Source: Methylobacteriaceae bacterium
GTDB lineage: Bacteria; Pseudomonadota; Alphaproteobacteria; Rhizobiales; Beijerinckiaceae
Direction: 5' to 3'
Assembly: GCA_020638135.1 (NCBI GenBank)
Contig: JACKJE010000007.1
Location: forward strand, 72,208-136,207
DNA: 64,000 bases
The notes below the pieces were generated by a model, which had not been told where the DNA came from, did not search any database, and saw only the letters and a program-made list of their open reading frames with translations. The position numbers and the translations under genes are program-made. Below are positions 16,666 to 25,900 of this stretch, piece by piece. Positions within the stretch are counted from its first letter, which is position 1; every line of letters begins with the position of its first letter.

Positions 16666-19600
16666 GGCCCGGGTTTCGGACGTTTCTTGAAAGACTTCGG
16701 TCTTTGGCGCTGGCCGGTGTCACCGGCTGGGCCTTTGCGGAAACCGCTGCTGTTGGGTGGCTGGGCATCGGCTGGGGCCTGGTTGCAGCGGCGATCGTGA
16801 TCCAGACGCTTCGGGTGCGCAGCCTGGCCGCGTCCTTGTGGACGCTGGCTGGCATCTCCGTTCTATCCAGCGTGTGTTTTGGCGTGCCGGTAGCCTCCTC
16901 GGCGGCCCGGGCGGCGTCGATTGCCGCATTGACGAGCGCGCCGCCGTCGTCGAACTTTGTTCTCTGGTTGGTCGTCATCAGCCTGGTGTCGGCGGCCATT
17001 GCAGTCCATGACGGAATAATCCTGAGGGTCGCGACAGCAGGCGCGGCCGGATTGGACCGGCTCGGCTTCATTGGCGAGGGCCAGCGGTTTGGCGTTCTTT
17101 CGGGAGCGGCAGCGCTTTTTGGAATAACCCTGGTCGAGACATGGCCGGGTGGAACGGAAACACGTTTGATTGCCGCCGCGATCCCTATGGTGGCCTGTGG
17201 AGCGATAGCTATGGGTGAAGGACTTCTCGGATTTGTTTGGAAGGCCATGAACCGGGGAGCTGGCGGACGTCCATCGGAAGCGCTTCAGGACAGGCCTCTT
17301 GCCGCTCCACGCGTCACCCACGAAATGACGGATAGCGTCGCAAAGGCCGCTGGTATGATCGGCAAGGACGTGGTCGTCGAACAATTCGTTCCGGACGATC
17401 AGCAATTGGGGAAGGGCGAGGAATCCTACGCGCCGCCCCTCGATTACGAGAAAATGGCGGCGATGGTCGCGCCACGGCGGCGCTCTGACAGTGGGGCAGA
17501 GCTACAAGCGGAAAGGACCGCCCGCCCGGCGCCAAACGTAATCGAGGCTGCGCGCAACCCGGTGACGAGCGCCGTCGCCGGCAAGCCCGCCGCTGTGCGG
17601 CCCGCTGCACAGGCCCGTGAGGAAGTCGGGCCGCTTGATCTCTGGGATGATGAAGAAGTGGCCGAGTGGGAAACCGGCGTGTCGGCGGGCCAGCTGGAGG
17701 CCATGAAGCAATTCATGTCCGACGAGGAGATCAACGAGTATACGAAGAACCAGCTCGCGTACACGAAGGCGAAGCTCGAGCGCGATGAGCACTATCGCAT
17801 TGCCGGACTTCCAGAAGCGCCCGTTAAGGGCGCTCTAGAACCGAGTGCGCCAGCCGAGGCGCCGCCCGGCGAAATCGCCTCAGATGCGAGCGAGGACGTG
17901 GCGTTTCAACTCGTCGACCTTTTTGTCCAGTCGGGCGGGCCTCTGGCTGAAGCGCCGTATCGCATCATCGAGCGTTTCAAGGCCGCGCCAGACTGCTTGT
18001 CGCGTGTTGTTCAACTGGAGCCGCGCGCACAGGCGTTCGTGGACGCCATTTGCGCTGGGGCGTCCGAGGCGGAGCTCGAAATTATTCTGATGACGCCGGC
18101 TGGCGACGTTCCGGAGGTCGTTCATATCGAAGAGGCGGGCAGCGACGCCCCGGTAGACAGCCCGAACAGCGAGGCGGTTGTCGAGCCGATCTCAGCTGTA
18201 GCAGCGGCCGAGGATCCGGTGGAGGAGAACATCGTGCAGGATGAAGTGATCGTGGCGGCCGCCGCTGAAGCGGCGTCGTCGTACACTGCGGTCGAGCAGG
18301 CGGCGCCTGCGCCGGAGGATGGTGGCGCGGAAGCGACGCACGAGCCGGCGCGTCCGTATGAGCGTCTGCCAGAGGCATTTGCGACGCTCAGCGCTGCTGT
18401 GCAGTCGCTCCTGGAAGCCGGGCGCAAGACAGAAGGCGAAAGCGCGGCAGACCTGGAAGGTCTGCTTGTGGCCGATCCCGCGATGATGCAGCAGTTTGGA
18501 GCCGACCAGACGCTGGTCAAAGCGTTGCTCGCGTTCTCCGGAAACGACATGTCCTATTACGTCGTGCGGAGCGCGGTCGAAATGCTGGTACGGCGGATGC
18601 CGTCGAAGGTGGATGACCCCATGTGCGGTGTCTTGATGCAGGTGCTGCGTGACGCGCCGCTTGAATCATTCGGGACGGGCAGCGAGGCGCCAAACGCGAA
18701 GCGAAAGGCCGAGATCCGGCTTGCTCTTATCCTGCTGCGCGATCAGGTCGAGGAGCTTGTGGAGTTCTGCCGCGGGTTTTCGGAGGGCAAGATCGACGAT
18801 CGGGACGCGTTCGAGGCGGCTAATGCGGCGAAGTCGCTCTATTTCACGCTGGCTGACGTCAACCCGTTGTACGCGAGGCTGCCCGGCGGCGCGCTTGCCA
18901 CGGAAGCGCTCGAGGCGGCGCTCTCGGCCGCGCGCGAGAAACTTGCCTTGCGCGAGATCGCGCCGGCGCCGGATGTGTACGAGCGCGAGGCCGCCGCGAT
19001 CCTGACCGACGACAACCAGAGGCGCGGTATGGCTGCCGCTCTTCGGAAGTTCATGCCGGCCGCCGCAAGAGAGGCGATCGACGATCTCTGTGATGTCGGC
19101 CGTGCGGCGTCATTTCTCAATAAATATCTGTGGCGTCGTGGAAGGGGGCTTCCCACGGTGGAAGCGCATCCGCTCTATCCGGCCCTCGTCATGATCACCG
19201 ATGAGACGGTGAGAGCGTTCAAGATCGCAGCGGAGGCGGCCAACGACGCGCGCAACTTCGATGCGGTGATCGGGGGAATGGACAAGGATCTGGCGGCATT
19301 CCTGAAGGAGCATACGTCCGCTGGCGGGATAGATGCCCTTCGGATGCGCATCGAGCGGTTCGTCATGAACAACGTCGGCGCAGAGGCCGAGGCGCTGACG
19401 AAAGAATTGCAGCAGGTTGTCAGCGATCAGGAAGCCTTGCTGAAAGATCTTCACGAGGGGCTCGAGCGGGAGGCCGCGCGGGGCCCGGTGGAGCGCGCCT
19501 GCGACGTTGTCCGCGCGATCCTGGAAGGGGAATCCGTGACTGTTCAGTTGGTGGACAGCGCGGCCTCTGCGCCCGCGCGGATGTTTTTTGCCGGGGCGGA

Positions 19601-19907
19601 CGGCGATGTGGCGTTTGTTTTCATCGACGGCCTCGGCACGCGCTGGCGGCTTCTTGGGTCGGCCTTTGTCTGCGAGCAGCTCGGCATGGCGGTCAATTTC
19701 GAACAATTGTGCGCGGCGATGCCAAGGACGCCGGGGATCGGGCGTGCCGGTTCTTTCCGGCTTGTGGTCGCAAACTGCGCCGGGCTCGAGACAGCTGACG
19801 AGCCGGGGATCGTCCGGATCGAAGATATCTCTGGGGACGACGACGCCAGCCGTGTTCGCGCGGCGCGGTTCCTGAAGGAACGCAGCGATCTAATGACTTG
19901 GAAGTGA
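16662..19907 (+). CDS. large membrane-anchored protein of unknown function, 1081 aa
   Basis: Residues 1-215 contain about six hydrophobic segments, so the N-terminus is embedded in the inner membrane. A disordered, charged, Pro/Ala-rich stretch follows (about 220-400), then an acidic Val/Glu/Ala-rich segment (about 480-590). The C-terminal half (600-1081) is dominated by amphipathic helices and ends in a more structured region with FFAGADGDVAFVFIDGLG. No Walker, protease or nuclease motif is seen. It is not a VirD4/TraG coupling protein, because the P-loop is absent. It is coupled to the 16318 gene by a four-base overlap. It may be an element-specific structural component of conjugation. Confidence 0.65.
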   Translation: MRPGFRTFLERLRSLALAGVTGWAFAETAAVGWLGIGWGLVAAAIVIQTLRVRSLAASLWTLAGISVLSSVCFGVPVASSAARAASIAALTSAPPSSNFVLWLVVISLVSAAIAVHDGIILRVATAGAAGLDRLGFIGEGQRFGVLSGAAALFGITLVETWPGGTETRLIAAAIPMVACGAIAMGEGLLGFVWKAMNRGAGGRPSEALQDRPLAAPRVTHEMTDSVAKAAGMIGKDVVVEQFVPDDQQLGKGEESYAPPLDYEKMAAMVAPRRRSDSGAELQAERTARPAPNVIEAARNPVTSAVAGKPAAVRPAAQAREEVGPLDLWDDEEVAEWETGVSAGQLEAMKQFMSDEEINEYTKNQLAYTKAKLERDEHYRIAGLPEAPVKGALEPSAPAEAPPGEIASDASEDVAFQLVDLFVQSGGPLAEAPYRIIERFKAAPDCLSRVVQLEPRAQAFVDAICAGASEAELEIILMTPAGDVPEVVHIEEAGSDAPVDSPNSEAVVEPISAVAAAEDPVEENIVQDEVIVAAAAEAASSYTAVEQAAPAPEDGGAEATHEPARPYERLPEAFATLSAAVQSLLEAGRKTEGESAADLEGLLVADPAMMQQFGADQTLVKALLAFSGNDMSYYVVRSAVEMLVRRMPSKVDDPMCGVLMQVLRDAPLESFGTGSEAPNAKRKAEIRLALILLRDQVEELVEFCRGFSEGKIDDRDAFEAANAAKSLYFTLADVNPLYARLPGGALATEALEAALSAAREKLALREIAPAPDVYEREAAAILTDDNQRRGMAAALRKFMPAAAREAIDDLCDVGRAASFLNKYLWRRGRGLPTVEAHPLYPALVMITDETVRAFKIAAEAANDARNFDAVIGGMDKDLAAFLKEHTSAGGIDALRMRIERFVMNNVGAEAEALTKELQQVVSDQEALLKDLHEGLEREAARGPVERACDVVRAILEGESVTVQLVDSAASAPARMFFAGADGDVAFVFIDGLGTRWRLLGSAFVCEQLGMAVNFEQLCAAMPRTPGIGRAGSFRLVVANCAGLETADEPGIVRIEDISGDDDASRVRAARFLKERSDLMTWK

Positions 19908-19908
19908 A

Positions 19909-19936
19909 ACGGAAAAATCAGACCTCATTCTTCCGT
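19909..19936. repeat. inverted repeat ACGGAA...TTCCGT
   Basis: ACGGAA (19909-19914) and TTCCGT (19931-19936) are separated by 16 bases, immediately after the stop of the 1081-aa gene and about 170 bp upstream of the 20102 gene. It is another member of the recurrent motif family of this element. The 194-bp gap contains no gene. Confidence 0.4.
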
Positions 19937-20101
19937 GAAAAAAGATCGAAGCGAATGTTTTTCCGGGCTTGACGGATTAAGGGCAACGGAGGACAATTCG
20001 TTTTACCGTCTTAAAGGTGACGGCAAGCGCTCGACCGGCTCCGATCCTCACGGAATAGTCGAGTTTTGTCCGGCCATGAGGGTGAACATGGAGAAGATCG
20101 A

Positions 20102-20821
20102 ATGACCCAGGTGAGCAAGGAAGAGCGGAACGTCGCAGGCGTCGCCGCTGTCAACGCGATTCTCGCGGCCGAGACCGAGTACTCGGCCAAGATGCGCGTG
20201 CCGAACTCCGTCTCCAAGGATGCGTCGGACGAGGAGAAGTCTGCGCATGCGGCCGCCAAGGCGGCTCAGGAGGCTGCCGCCCGCGCCCGTTTCGGCGAGT
20301 TCGGGTTCGGCGAAAACCCCCGTCCGGATCAGTGGCGCACGGCCCGCGTGTCGGTCGTCACCGAGAAGGGCGATCTCAAGGTCATGGTCTCGAAGTACGA
20401 ACTGGCCGACGCCCAGAAGCTCGTCGCAGGCGAGAAGCTGACGTGGGCCAAGGACGGCACGCACAAGGAGACGAAGGACGGCGAGCGGATCGACGTCGAG
20501 CACAAGGCGGGCGACCGCCGTTCGGCTTCGGCGACGACCCGGCTGCTGGCCAACAATCTGAACGCGGTTCGCAACACCGAAACCGGCAAGACCGGCTTCG
20601 ATGCGATCGACATCGGCGAGGCGAAGGCGCGCCTCATCTACATGAGCACGGATGTGCTCAAGCAGAACGCCGAAGGCTCGAAGAACCCGTCGGCGCTGGC
20701 AGCAGCGCTCGAGCAGACCGTCTCCGCGACTCGCGTGACGCTGGGCGCCATGGAAAACCAGCGCTACGCCGAGTGGAAGAAGTCCCAGGAAGCTCAGAAG
20801 ACGGGCGGCCAGGAGCGCTGA
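20102..20821 (+). CDS. hypothetical soluble protein, probably abundant, 239 aa
   Basis: Family unknown. The protein is charged and mostly helical, with no signal peptide or membrane segment, and has a central region VSVVTEKGDLKVMVSKYELADA that looks like beta strands. Codon choice is visibly stricter than in its neighbours (AAG, CTC, GCC, GTC, CGC almost throughout), which suggests strong expression. It stands alone, with GGAGAAG six bases before the ATG at 20102 and a strong terminator 30 bp after the stop. It could be a DNA-binding or scaffold protein of the element; nothing more specific is supported. Confidence 0.65.
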   Translation: MTQVSKEERNVAGVAAVNAILAAETEYSAKMRVPNSVSKDASDEEKSAHAAAKAAQEAAARARFGEFGFGENPRPDQWRTARVSVVTEKGDLKVMVSKYELADAQKLVAGEKLTWAKDGTHKETKDGERIDVEHKAGDRRSASATTRLLANNLNAVRNTETGKTGFDAIDIGEAKARLIYMSTDVLKQNAEGSKNPSALAAALEQTVSATRVTLGAMENQRYAEWKKSQEAQKTGGQER

Positions 20822-20851
20822 TTTCTGCGGGATCGTCCCGTGCTTCAGGAA

Positions 20852-20880
20852 GGGGCCGCTCACGCGGCCCCTTTTCTTTT
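20852..20880 (+). terminator. Rho-independent terminator
   Basis: The stem GGGGCCGC / GCGGCCCC with a four-base loop is followed by TTTTCTTTT. It ends the transcript of the 20102 gene and abuts the stop of the convergent 20880-21182 gene. Confidence 0.9.
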
Positions 20881-21182
20881 CAGGACAGGCGATCGGCGCC
20901 GGTCAGGATGACGACTGCCCCTTGGACGGGATTGGGGGAAGGCCGGTGGCCGCTCTTGGCAAGGCCGCCGTCGCGCAGTTCTATAGCGCGCAGGTTCGTG
21001 GGCAGGCGATCGAAGCCGGCGTTTTCGTCGCCGTACATGTCGGCGGCCTCTCCCTCGTACTCTGTCAGGCCGGGAATGCGTTCGAGGTCTTCGCAACCGA
21101 GCGCGTTGCGAATGTTAGCCAACGTCGGCGCGATATCGAGGCGTTTAGGTTCGGTTCCGGGCTCGATCAAGAAGACGCTCAT
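20880..21182 (-). CDS. DUF3846-like protein, 100 aa
   Basis: The pattern MSVFLIEPGTEPKRLDI at the start, a middle acidic segment, then LPTNLRAIEL and a final GAVVILTG strand resembles DUF3846 proteins of plasmids and phages. The function of that family is unknown. It is convergent with the 20102 gene and divergent from the 21294 gene. The ATG at 21182 is taken because the homology pattern begins there. Confidence 0.55.
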   Translation of the reverse strand: MSVFLIEPGTEPKRLDIAPTLANIRNALGCEDLERIPGLTEYEGEAADMYGDENAGFDRLPTNLRAIELRDGGLAKSGHRPSPNPVQGAVVILTGADRLS

Positions 21183-21293
21183 GACGGAAAAATCCTTCGT
21201 TTCGGCGTTTGTGGTCGATGACGATCGCGGTAAGCTCGTTGTGCGCTTCGCGCGCATTCATCCGACGGTAGCGCAAGGTCCGGAGAAACGGAA

Positions 21294-21680
21294 ATGCTAT
21301 ACGACGAACGGCTGGAGCATTTGCTCAGTTTTCGGAAGGCGAAGATCTTGGGGACGTTGGCCTCGCACCTGCGCAATCCCGATGAGACGATCGTCACCTG
21401 CGCGTCGTTGGACGGCTCCGGCAGGACGCCGGAGATGACCAAGCGCTTTGGGATCGGCGAGCTCACGCCGGCGATGGAGGCTGCGAGCATTTCGCCTGCT
21501 CTGCTCACGCTGACGCATCTGGCGGCTGAACCGACTGTTCCGATGGCGACGCCGTACCTTGAAGGCCGGCGGACCCGCGTCCGGCTCGCCGCGCAGAATT
21601 CGCTGGCGCAGATCCAGGGGGCCGAGATTGCCCGCCAAGGTCGTTCGGGTCTTTCTGCGGGCGCGAGGATGGGCCAATGA
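21294..21680 (+). CDS. hypothetical protein, 128 aa
   Basis: A soluble protein, family unknown. The ATG at 21294 has GGAG eight bases upstream. Its last codons overlap the start of the 21677 gene (ATGA), so the two are expressed together. The central segment MTKRFGIGELTPAMEAASISPALLTL is helical. Confidence 0.55.
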   Translation: MLYDERLEHLLSFRKAKILGTLASHLRNPDETIVTCASLDGSGRTPEMTKRFGIGELTPAMEAASISPALLTLTHLAAEPTVPMATPYLEGRRTRVRLAAQNSLAQIQGAEIARQGRSGLSAGARMGQ

Positions 21681-22069
21681 ACGTCCGCGTCGACCCAGAC
21701 CGCTTGTTGTACGAAGACCTAGCTGACCGTCTTCCGCTTCTTCCTGCCTTGCTGGAGTGGGGAAGCTTGCCGCATCAGCAGCCGTTTCTGACCTGTTTCA
21801 GAGAGCATCTGCCGCGGGAATTGCTGTTGGAGAGCCGGGTGCTGGTGTGGCGTTCTGGCCAGAAGCTTCGGGCGGGCGTCCGGTGCTACCGGACGCTGAC
21901 TGGTCGGCCGGCGAATTACGTCTTCGCCGAAGCCGTGATAATTCCGGCGGCGTTCAACACGATCCGCGCCATGGAATTTATTGACGTCTGGGTTTTCCGC
22001 GATCGGCCGGGCAACGAGACGACAGAAGGCGACGTGCAGCTTCTGATGGCGGCGGTGATCGCCAAGTAA
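21677..22069 (+). CDS. hypothetical protein, 130 aa
   Basis: A soluble protein, family unknown, with Trp/Arg-rich strands (ESRVLVWRSGQKLRAGVRCYR). It is the second gene of a coupled pair with 21294. Its stop lies directly on the A-run of the terminator that serves the opposing 22106 gene. Confidence 0.55.
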   Translation: MNVRVDPDRLLYEDLADRLPLLPALLEWGSLPHQQPFLTCFREHLPRELLLESRVLVWRSGQKLRAGVRCYRTLTGRPANYVFAEAVIIPAAFNTIRAMEFIDVWVFRDRPGNETTEGDVQLLMAAVIAK

Positions 22070-22096
22070 AAAAAAGGCCCGCCAATGGGCGGGCCT
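22070..22096 (-). terminator. Rho-independent terminator
   Basis: Read leftward: the stem AGGCCCGCC / GGCGGGCCT with a four-base loop is followed by eight Ts. It lies about 10 bp past the stop of the 22106-23269 gene. Confidence 0.9.
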
Positions 22097-22105
22097 CACA
22101 TGCGA

Positions 22106-23269
22106 TCAGTTCTTGAGATAATCGTTCGGCGGCTCGTCCTCGCCGGGATTGTTCAGGAAGCTCAGAACATCGGCCGGCGGCTCGGTCACGCGATCAATCG
22201 AGAAGGCGAAATCGCCATCGCGTTCGTCCCAATGGTCCAGATGCGGCGCGGGCACGGATTCCGGCGGTTCGTTGTTGACGAAGTGCGCATTGATCTCCGC
22301 AGCCGTCGCAGGGCCGAGATCTGCCGTCTCGAGGAGCGGCTCGCCGGCGGGAACTCCCGCCGGCAGCTTAGGGCGCGAGCCGAGATCATCCCTGGCGGCG
22401 TCGGGCGACTTGACGAGGAGCTCGGCGCGATAATCTTCGGCCGCCTGAGCAGGCGCGCCGGGGACGGCGACGTTGGGCGAACCGGGGGCGATGATGCCGT
22501 TGCGGATGTCTTCGGCAGCCTTTTCAGAGCCAACCTTCCATCCGCGCGAGCGGTCGCCCTTGGCGTAGCGGTTCTGCGCGTTGGGATCCTGTGCGTAGTC
22601 CTGGTAGCCGAAGGCGAAGCCTTCTTCCCATAGCGCCATGCGCGTTCCGATCGAGCGCGTCGCCTTGAAGTTGGGGTTCTCGGCACGAAGCGCATGACGT
22701 CGGGCGGCGGCAGCCGCCGTCGCTGCGGCGGTCCGGGGGTTGCCGGAGCCCGTGCTGGCGGGCTTGGGCGCAGCTGCAGCAGGCGCGGGCTTGGGCGCAC
22801 GCGCTGGCGTGGAGGAGCGCGCGGTGCGCGTGGTTGCGGTTGGCGGCGCTACGGAGCGCGGCGCAGGCGCGCGGGCGGCAGGAGCGGTCGCGGCGGCAGG
22901 AGCGGCCTGTCGCGCCGGGGCGGTAGCCGGAGCTGCCGGAGCGACGGCGGCCTTGGCGGGAGCCGCCGTGGTCGGCGCCGGCGCGCTTGCAGCGGCGGCA
23001 GGAGCGGTTCCGAGCGCGAGGGGCGCGGGAGCGGCCGCGACGGAATCAAGGTTGGTGTGCTTGGAGAGCGCGGAGAGCGCGTCCATCACGATCGTCTGGC
23101 CGTTTGGATAAGCGGCGAGGAAGGCCTTGTAGCGGTTCGCTTCGGCAGCGATGCGCTCCTGAAGCTGGCGGATTTCCGCCTGTTTGGCGAGGATCAGCGG
23201 CTCGATGACCTTGATCGACTGGAAGTCGCTCGTCGCCTGCAGAATTTCACTGAGTGTTGGTGTTGACAT
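22106..23269 (-). CDS. Ala/Pro-rich protein with possible Rmf-like domain
   Basis: A 387-aa protein. Residues 1-75 are helical, with a short coiled coil. Residues 80-190 are almost pure Ala/Pro/Thr/Arg low complexity, probably a flexible linker. Residues about 208-250 (EEGFAFGYQDY, then NRYAKGDRSRGWKVGSE) resemble the short ribosome-modulation-factor/CrpP-type motif. The rest is acidic and Pro-rich. AGAGG precedes the ATG at 23269. Function is unknown; an RNA- or ribosome-binding role is speculation. Confidence 0.6.
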   Translation of the reverse strand: MSTPTLSEILQATSDFQSIKVIEPLILAKQAEIRQLQERIAAEANRYKAFLAAYPNGQTIVMDALSALSKHTNLDSVAAAPAPLALGTAPAAAASAPAPTTAAPAKAAVAPAAPATAPARQAAPAAATAPAARAPAPRSVAPPTATTRTARSSTPARAPKPAPAAAAPKPASTGSGNPRTAAATAAAAARRHALRAENPNFKATRSIGTRMALWEEGFAFGYQDYAQDPNAQNRYAKGDRSRGWKVGSEKAAEDIRNGIIAPGSPNVAVPGAPAQAAEDYRAELLVKSPDAARDDLGSRPKLPAGVPAGEPLLETADLGPATAAEINAHFVNNEPPESVPAPHLDHWDERDGDFAFSIDRVTEPPADVLSFLNNPGEDEPPNDYLKN

Positions 23270-23321
23270 AAGCCTCTTTCCTCACTGTGACCGACTTGGC
23301 GTGGAATATCGGTCAAGATTA

Positions 23322-23345
23322 TTCCGTTGGCAAGTGCCAACGGAA
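23322..23345. repeat. 24-bp palindrome containing TTCCGT
   Basis: TTCCGTTGGCA (23322-23332) and TGCCAACGGAA (23335-23345) are perfect inverted arms around AG. It sits 53 bp upstream of the 22106-23269 gene, in its probable promoter region. It is a candidate repressor site for a dimeric regulator. Confidence 0.55.
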
Positions 23346-23425
23346 GGTGTCAGAACGACGAAATCGAGCCTGCTAGGCCTGTTTTCGTCGTTTCGACGGT
23401 GAACGGAGCGTGAGTTCAATGGGTT

Positions 23426-23447
23426 GCGCGATTAAGGAAGATCGCGC
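23426..23447 (-). terminator. possible hairpin downstream of pcfJ
   Basis: GCGCGAT (23426-23432) and ATCGCGC (23441-23447) form a stem about 28 bp past the PcfJ stop. The T-rich tail is on the plus-strand side, so termination in the pcfJ direction is uncertain. Confidence 0.3.
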
Positions 23448-23475
23448 TCTTTTCGTCGCTTCCGCGGAAAAATGT

Positions 23476-25881
23476 TCAGCGCGACAACTGCGCTTGCGCT
23501 TTTTGCGCCTGACGGACGGGATTTAGGCCGGCAAGACGCGCAGGCCCAGCTTTTTCAACCCATTGCGTGCGGGTCATTTCGCGTTCGGGCCGGGACAGGA
23601 ACGGCTTGATCTGCTCGAACAGCAGGTCGCGATAACGGTCCTGCTGCTCGGCCGTGAATGAGATCTCGCGCGAGCGCTTGAAATGCGATCGAGCGTCCTT
23701 GGTCCAGCGATCGAGGGCGGCGTGTCGGTCTTCGGGGCGAGGCGCGTTCTTTGCTTCGACGCTTTCGGTCCTTTCGAGGAGTCTTGATAGCGCGGCGGCG
23801 TGGGCCGGCGACGGATCGATGTTGCCGTAGGAACGGTGTTGGACGACGGCGAGGTGTGGCGGCTTGGCCTGAAGGCCAGCGTCCAGTTCGCCGGCGACGA
23901 GCTGGATTTCTGCGGTTGAGCGACCTTCGGCTGAGGAAATGCCGACGATCATCGTGTGTCCGGCTTGGGCGTCGTGGCGGTATCCGCCGACGCAGTGACG
24001 AAGATCGCTGCCCTCTGCGATAAGACGCTCGTGGGAGCGCAGCGGCTCCAAGACGACGCCGTTTATTTCTGCCGCAGCCCTGAAGAAGTGCGGAAATGGC
24101 TCGACCTGGGCGCCATTTGGCGCTGCAGGCCTGTTTTCGAGCGTGAATTGGGCTTCGAGGGAAGCGCGAGCGGGCTCCGAGCGGACCATTTGCTTGTGGA
24201 CGAGCTCGTTCATCTCGTTGAACGCTTTTTCCGTGCGGCCGCGCGGCATGAGCAGGCTTGAAGCCATCAGGAGCGCGGCCGGAGCATCGGTCGGTCCGCG
24301 CAGCGGGCCGCCAGCAATGGCGGCGATGGCATTTGCGAGCCACCGATGGCTGTCTCGACGTACATGGCGGTCGAGGGTTCTTGCTTTGTGCGAGACGCCG
24401 CCGGTCGGCAACCGGCGCATGTCGACGGCGCGCGCCAGCACCTCGGCCTGCCGCAGCAGGGTTGCGGGGTCGCCTGCCGCATCCGAGAGCGAGCGCATGA
24501 ACTCGAAGCCCGCGAGCTGGACCGCGGCGCCGAATTTGGTGTCGCCGGAAATGCGATCCTTGGCGAACGCCGTTGGCGAGAATGGCGCGGCCTGGGGCCG
24601 GGCGTGGAAGTAGAGCGCCAGGGCCGTGTGGTCCGCCATTGTCGCAATTCGCGGGAAGGACCGGAGATGTGCGAGCGATCGCAGGTAGCCAGGCGCGGTC
24701 AGGGGAGGGTGCGCGTCCATCGAAAGAGCGCATTGCTCGAGCGTTTTGCGCAGCGGCGCGCCGGCGACGATCGTCTGTATCATTCCGGTCGCGGATAGCT
24801 TTTCTGCGCTGATGTCGCGGATCCGGGCGGGCAGGACAGGCGCCAGCTGGAAAGCCTGGTTCATCCGCTGGATGCCGGCGGCGTCGAGGCCGAAAAGGAG
24901 GTAGGAGCGCTCGGTTAGGCTTCGGGAGTAGCCGGCGCCGTCGTGGTCGCGCGGCGTTCTCAGGATGTGCAACAGCTTGCGGGCCCCGGCAGGCATTCTT
25001 CCGATGATTTGGAGTTCGCCCTGTGCGTTGCCGTTCCAGAATGATGAAGAGAGCGATGATTTGAGCGCTTGCGTGCGGAAGTAGGACGGCTGGTCCGCAA
25101 ACGCGCGTTTGAAAAAATCGGCTCCGCTGTCGTAGGCGATCTGCGCGAAGCCCTTGACCCGTTCAATGTAGGCGTTTTCGGCGGCAGCGCCTGCCTTGTC
25201 GAGCGAAAAAGCGACGTAGTTGCCCTCGGCGATCTGCTTGGAGATGGCGGCGGATGCCGCCGTTGCGGTCAAGCCGGCAGGTATCTCGACGGTTCCAAGC
25301 GAGACAGGGTCGCGGGAACGCAGGACGAGGGCCAGGTCGCCGTGGGGGTAGTGGATGGCTGCATCGAAATTGGCGCCGTCGCCTGCAAGCAGCTGGGGCC
25401 GGACGCTTTCGCGTAGGGCGGTCCACTCGGCGGTAAGCCGGTCGTTTTCGACCGGGTCTTTCGAGAATTTTGCCGGATTGCGCCTTGTTCGAAGGAGATG
25501 GCGGCGCCCGGCGGGCGTCGCCTGCATCGCGGCCAGTTCAGTCCGGAAGGACTTTTCGACCTGTGCGTGGAGGCGGCCGTTGATTGCGAGGAAATCGTGA
25601 GCAAGGCGAATGGCGTCGTCTGGCGACGCGATTGCGATGGCCTCGGGATGGCGCTTGTTGCGGGTCACGGCCTGGCCGACCGGAGACAGCTTGGCGGGGC
25701 CGTCTGGACGCGCGTGTTGCGATTTGATGGTCTCGGCGGCTGCGCGGATCGCGTCCCAGGAGCGAAGGCTGGATTCTTCAACGCCTGCGGCGGCGGCGAT
25801 CGCCGGGAGAAAGCCATTCAAGGCGCGGGCCGAGGACGGGCGCAACGAGATCCAGACGTCGATGTCGCGTCGTTTGGCCAT
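23476..25881 (-). CDS. pcfJ: PcfJ-like protein of conjugative elements
   Basis: An 801-aa soluble protein. The recognisable part lies near residues 625-650: LIAEGSDLRHCVGGY, the HCVG signature that defines PcfJ-like proteins, followed by TAEIQL and, after a linker, HRSYGN. The family is common on plasmids and conjugative elements and its biochemical role is unsettled. The large N-terminal region (1-600) is helical and unique to this type. The ATG at 25881 is preceded by a purine-rich AGAGGACGGAAA. Three GACGGAAT repeats lie upstream. Confidence 0.8.
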   Translation of the reverse strand: MAKRRDIDVWISLRPSSARALNGFLPAIAAAAGVEESSLRSWDAIRAAAETIKSQHARPDGPAKLSPVGQAVTRNKRHPEAIAIASPDDAIRLAHDFLAINGRLHAQVEKSFRTELAAMQATPAGRRHLLRTRRNPAKFSKDPVENDRLTAEWTALRESVRPQLLAGDGANFDAAIHYPHGDLALVLRSRDPVSLGTVEIPAGLTATAASAAISKQIAEGNYVAFSLDKAGAAAENAYIERVKGFAQIAYDSGADFFKRAFADQPSYFRTQALKSSLSSSFWNGNAQGELQIIGRMPAGARKLLHILRTPRDHDGAGYSRSLTERSYLLFGLDAAGIQRMNQAFQLAPVLPARIRDISAEKLSATGMIQTIVAGAPLRKTLEQCALSMDAHPPLTAPGYLRSLAHLRSFPRIATMADHTALALYFHARPQAAPFSPTAFAKDRISGDTKFGAAVQLAGFEFMRSLSDAAGDPATLLRQAEVLARAVDMRRLPTGGVSHKARTLDRHVRRDSHRWLANAIAAIAGGPLRGPTDAPAALLMASSLLMPRGRTEKAFNEMNELVHKQMVRSEPARASLEAQFTLENRPAAPNGAQVEPFPHFFRAAAEINGVVLEPLRSHERLIAEGSDLRHCVGGYRHDAQAGHTMIVGISSAEGRSTAEIQLVAGELDAGLQAKPPHLAVVQHRSYGNIDPSPAHAAALSRLLERTESVEAKNAPRPEDRHAALDRWTKDARSHFKRSREISFTAEQQDRYRDLLFEQIKPFLSRPEREMTRTQWVEKAGPARLAGLNPVRQAQKAQAQLSR

Positions 25882-25900
25882 TTTCCGTCCTCTGGCTTGT

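Noticed and set aside
21181..21438. Possible plus-strand gene starting MTEKSFVSAFVVDDDRG
   Set aside because: Its second half overlaps the better supported 21294 gene in another frame and turns into Arg/Trp-rich nonsense; only the first 35 codons look natural.
23426..23447. Considered as a strong terminator for pcfJ
   Set aside because: The T-rich flank is on the wrong side; listed only as a weak hairpin.
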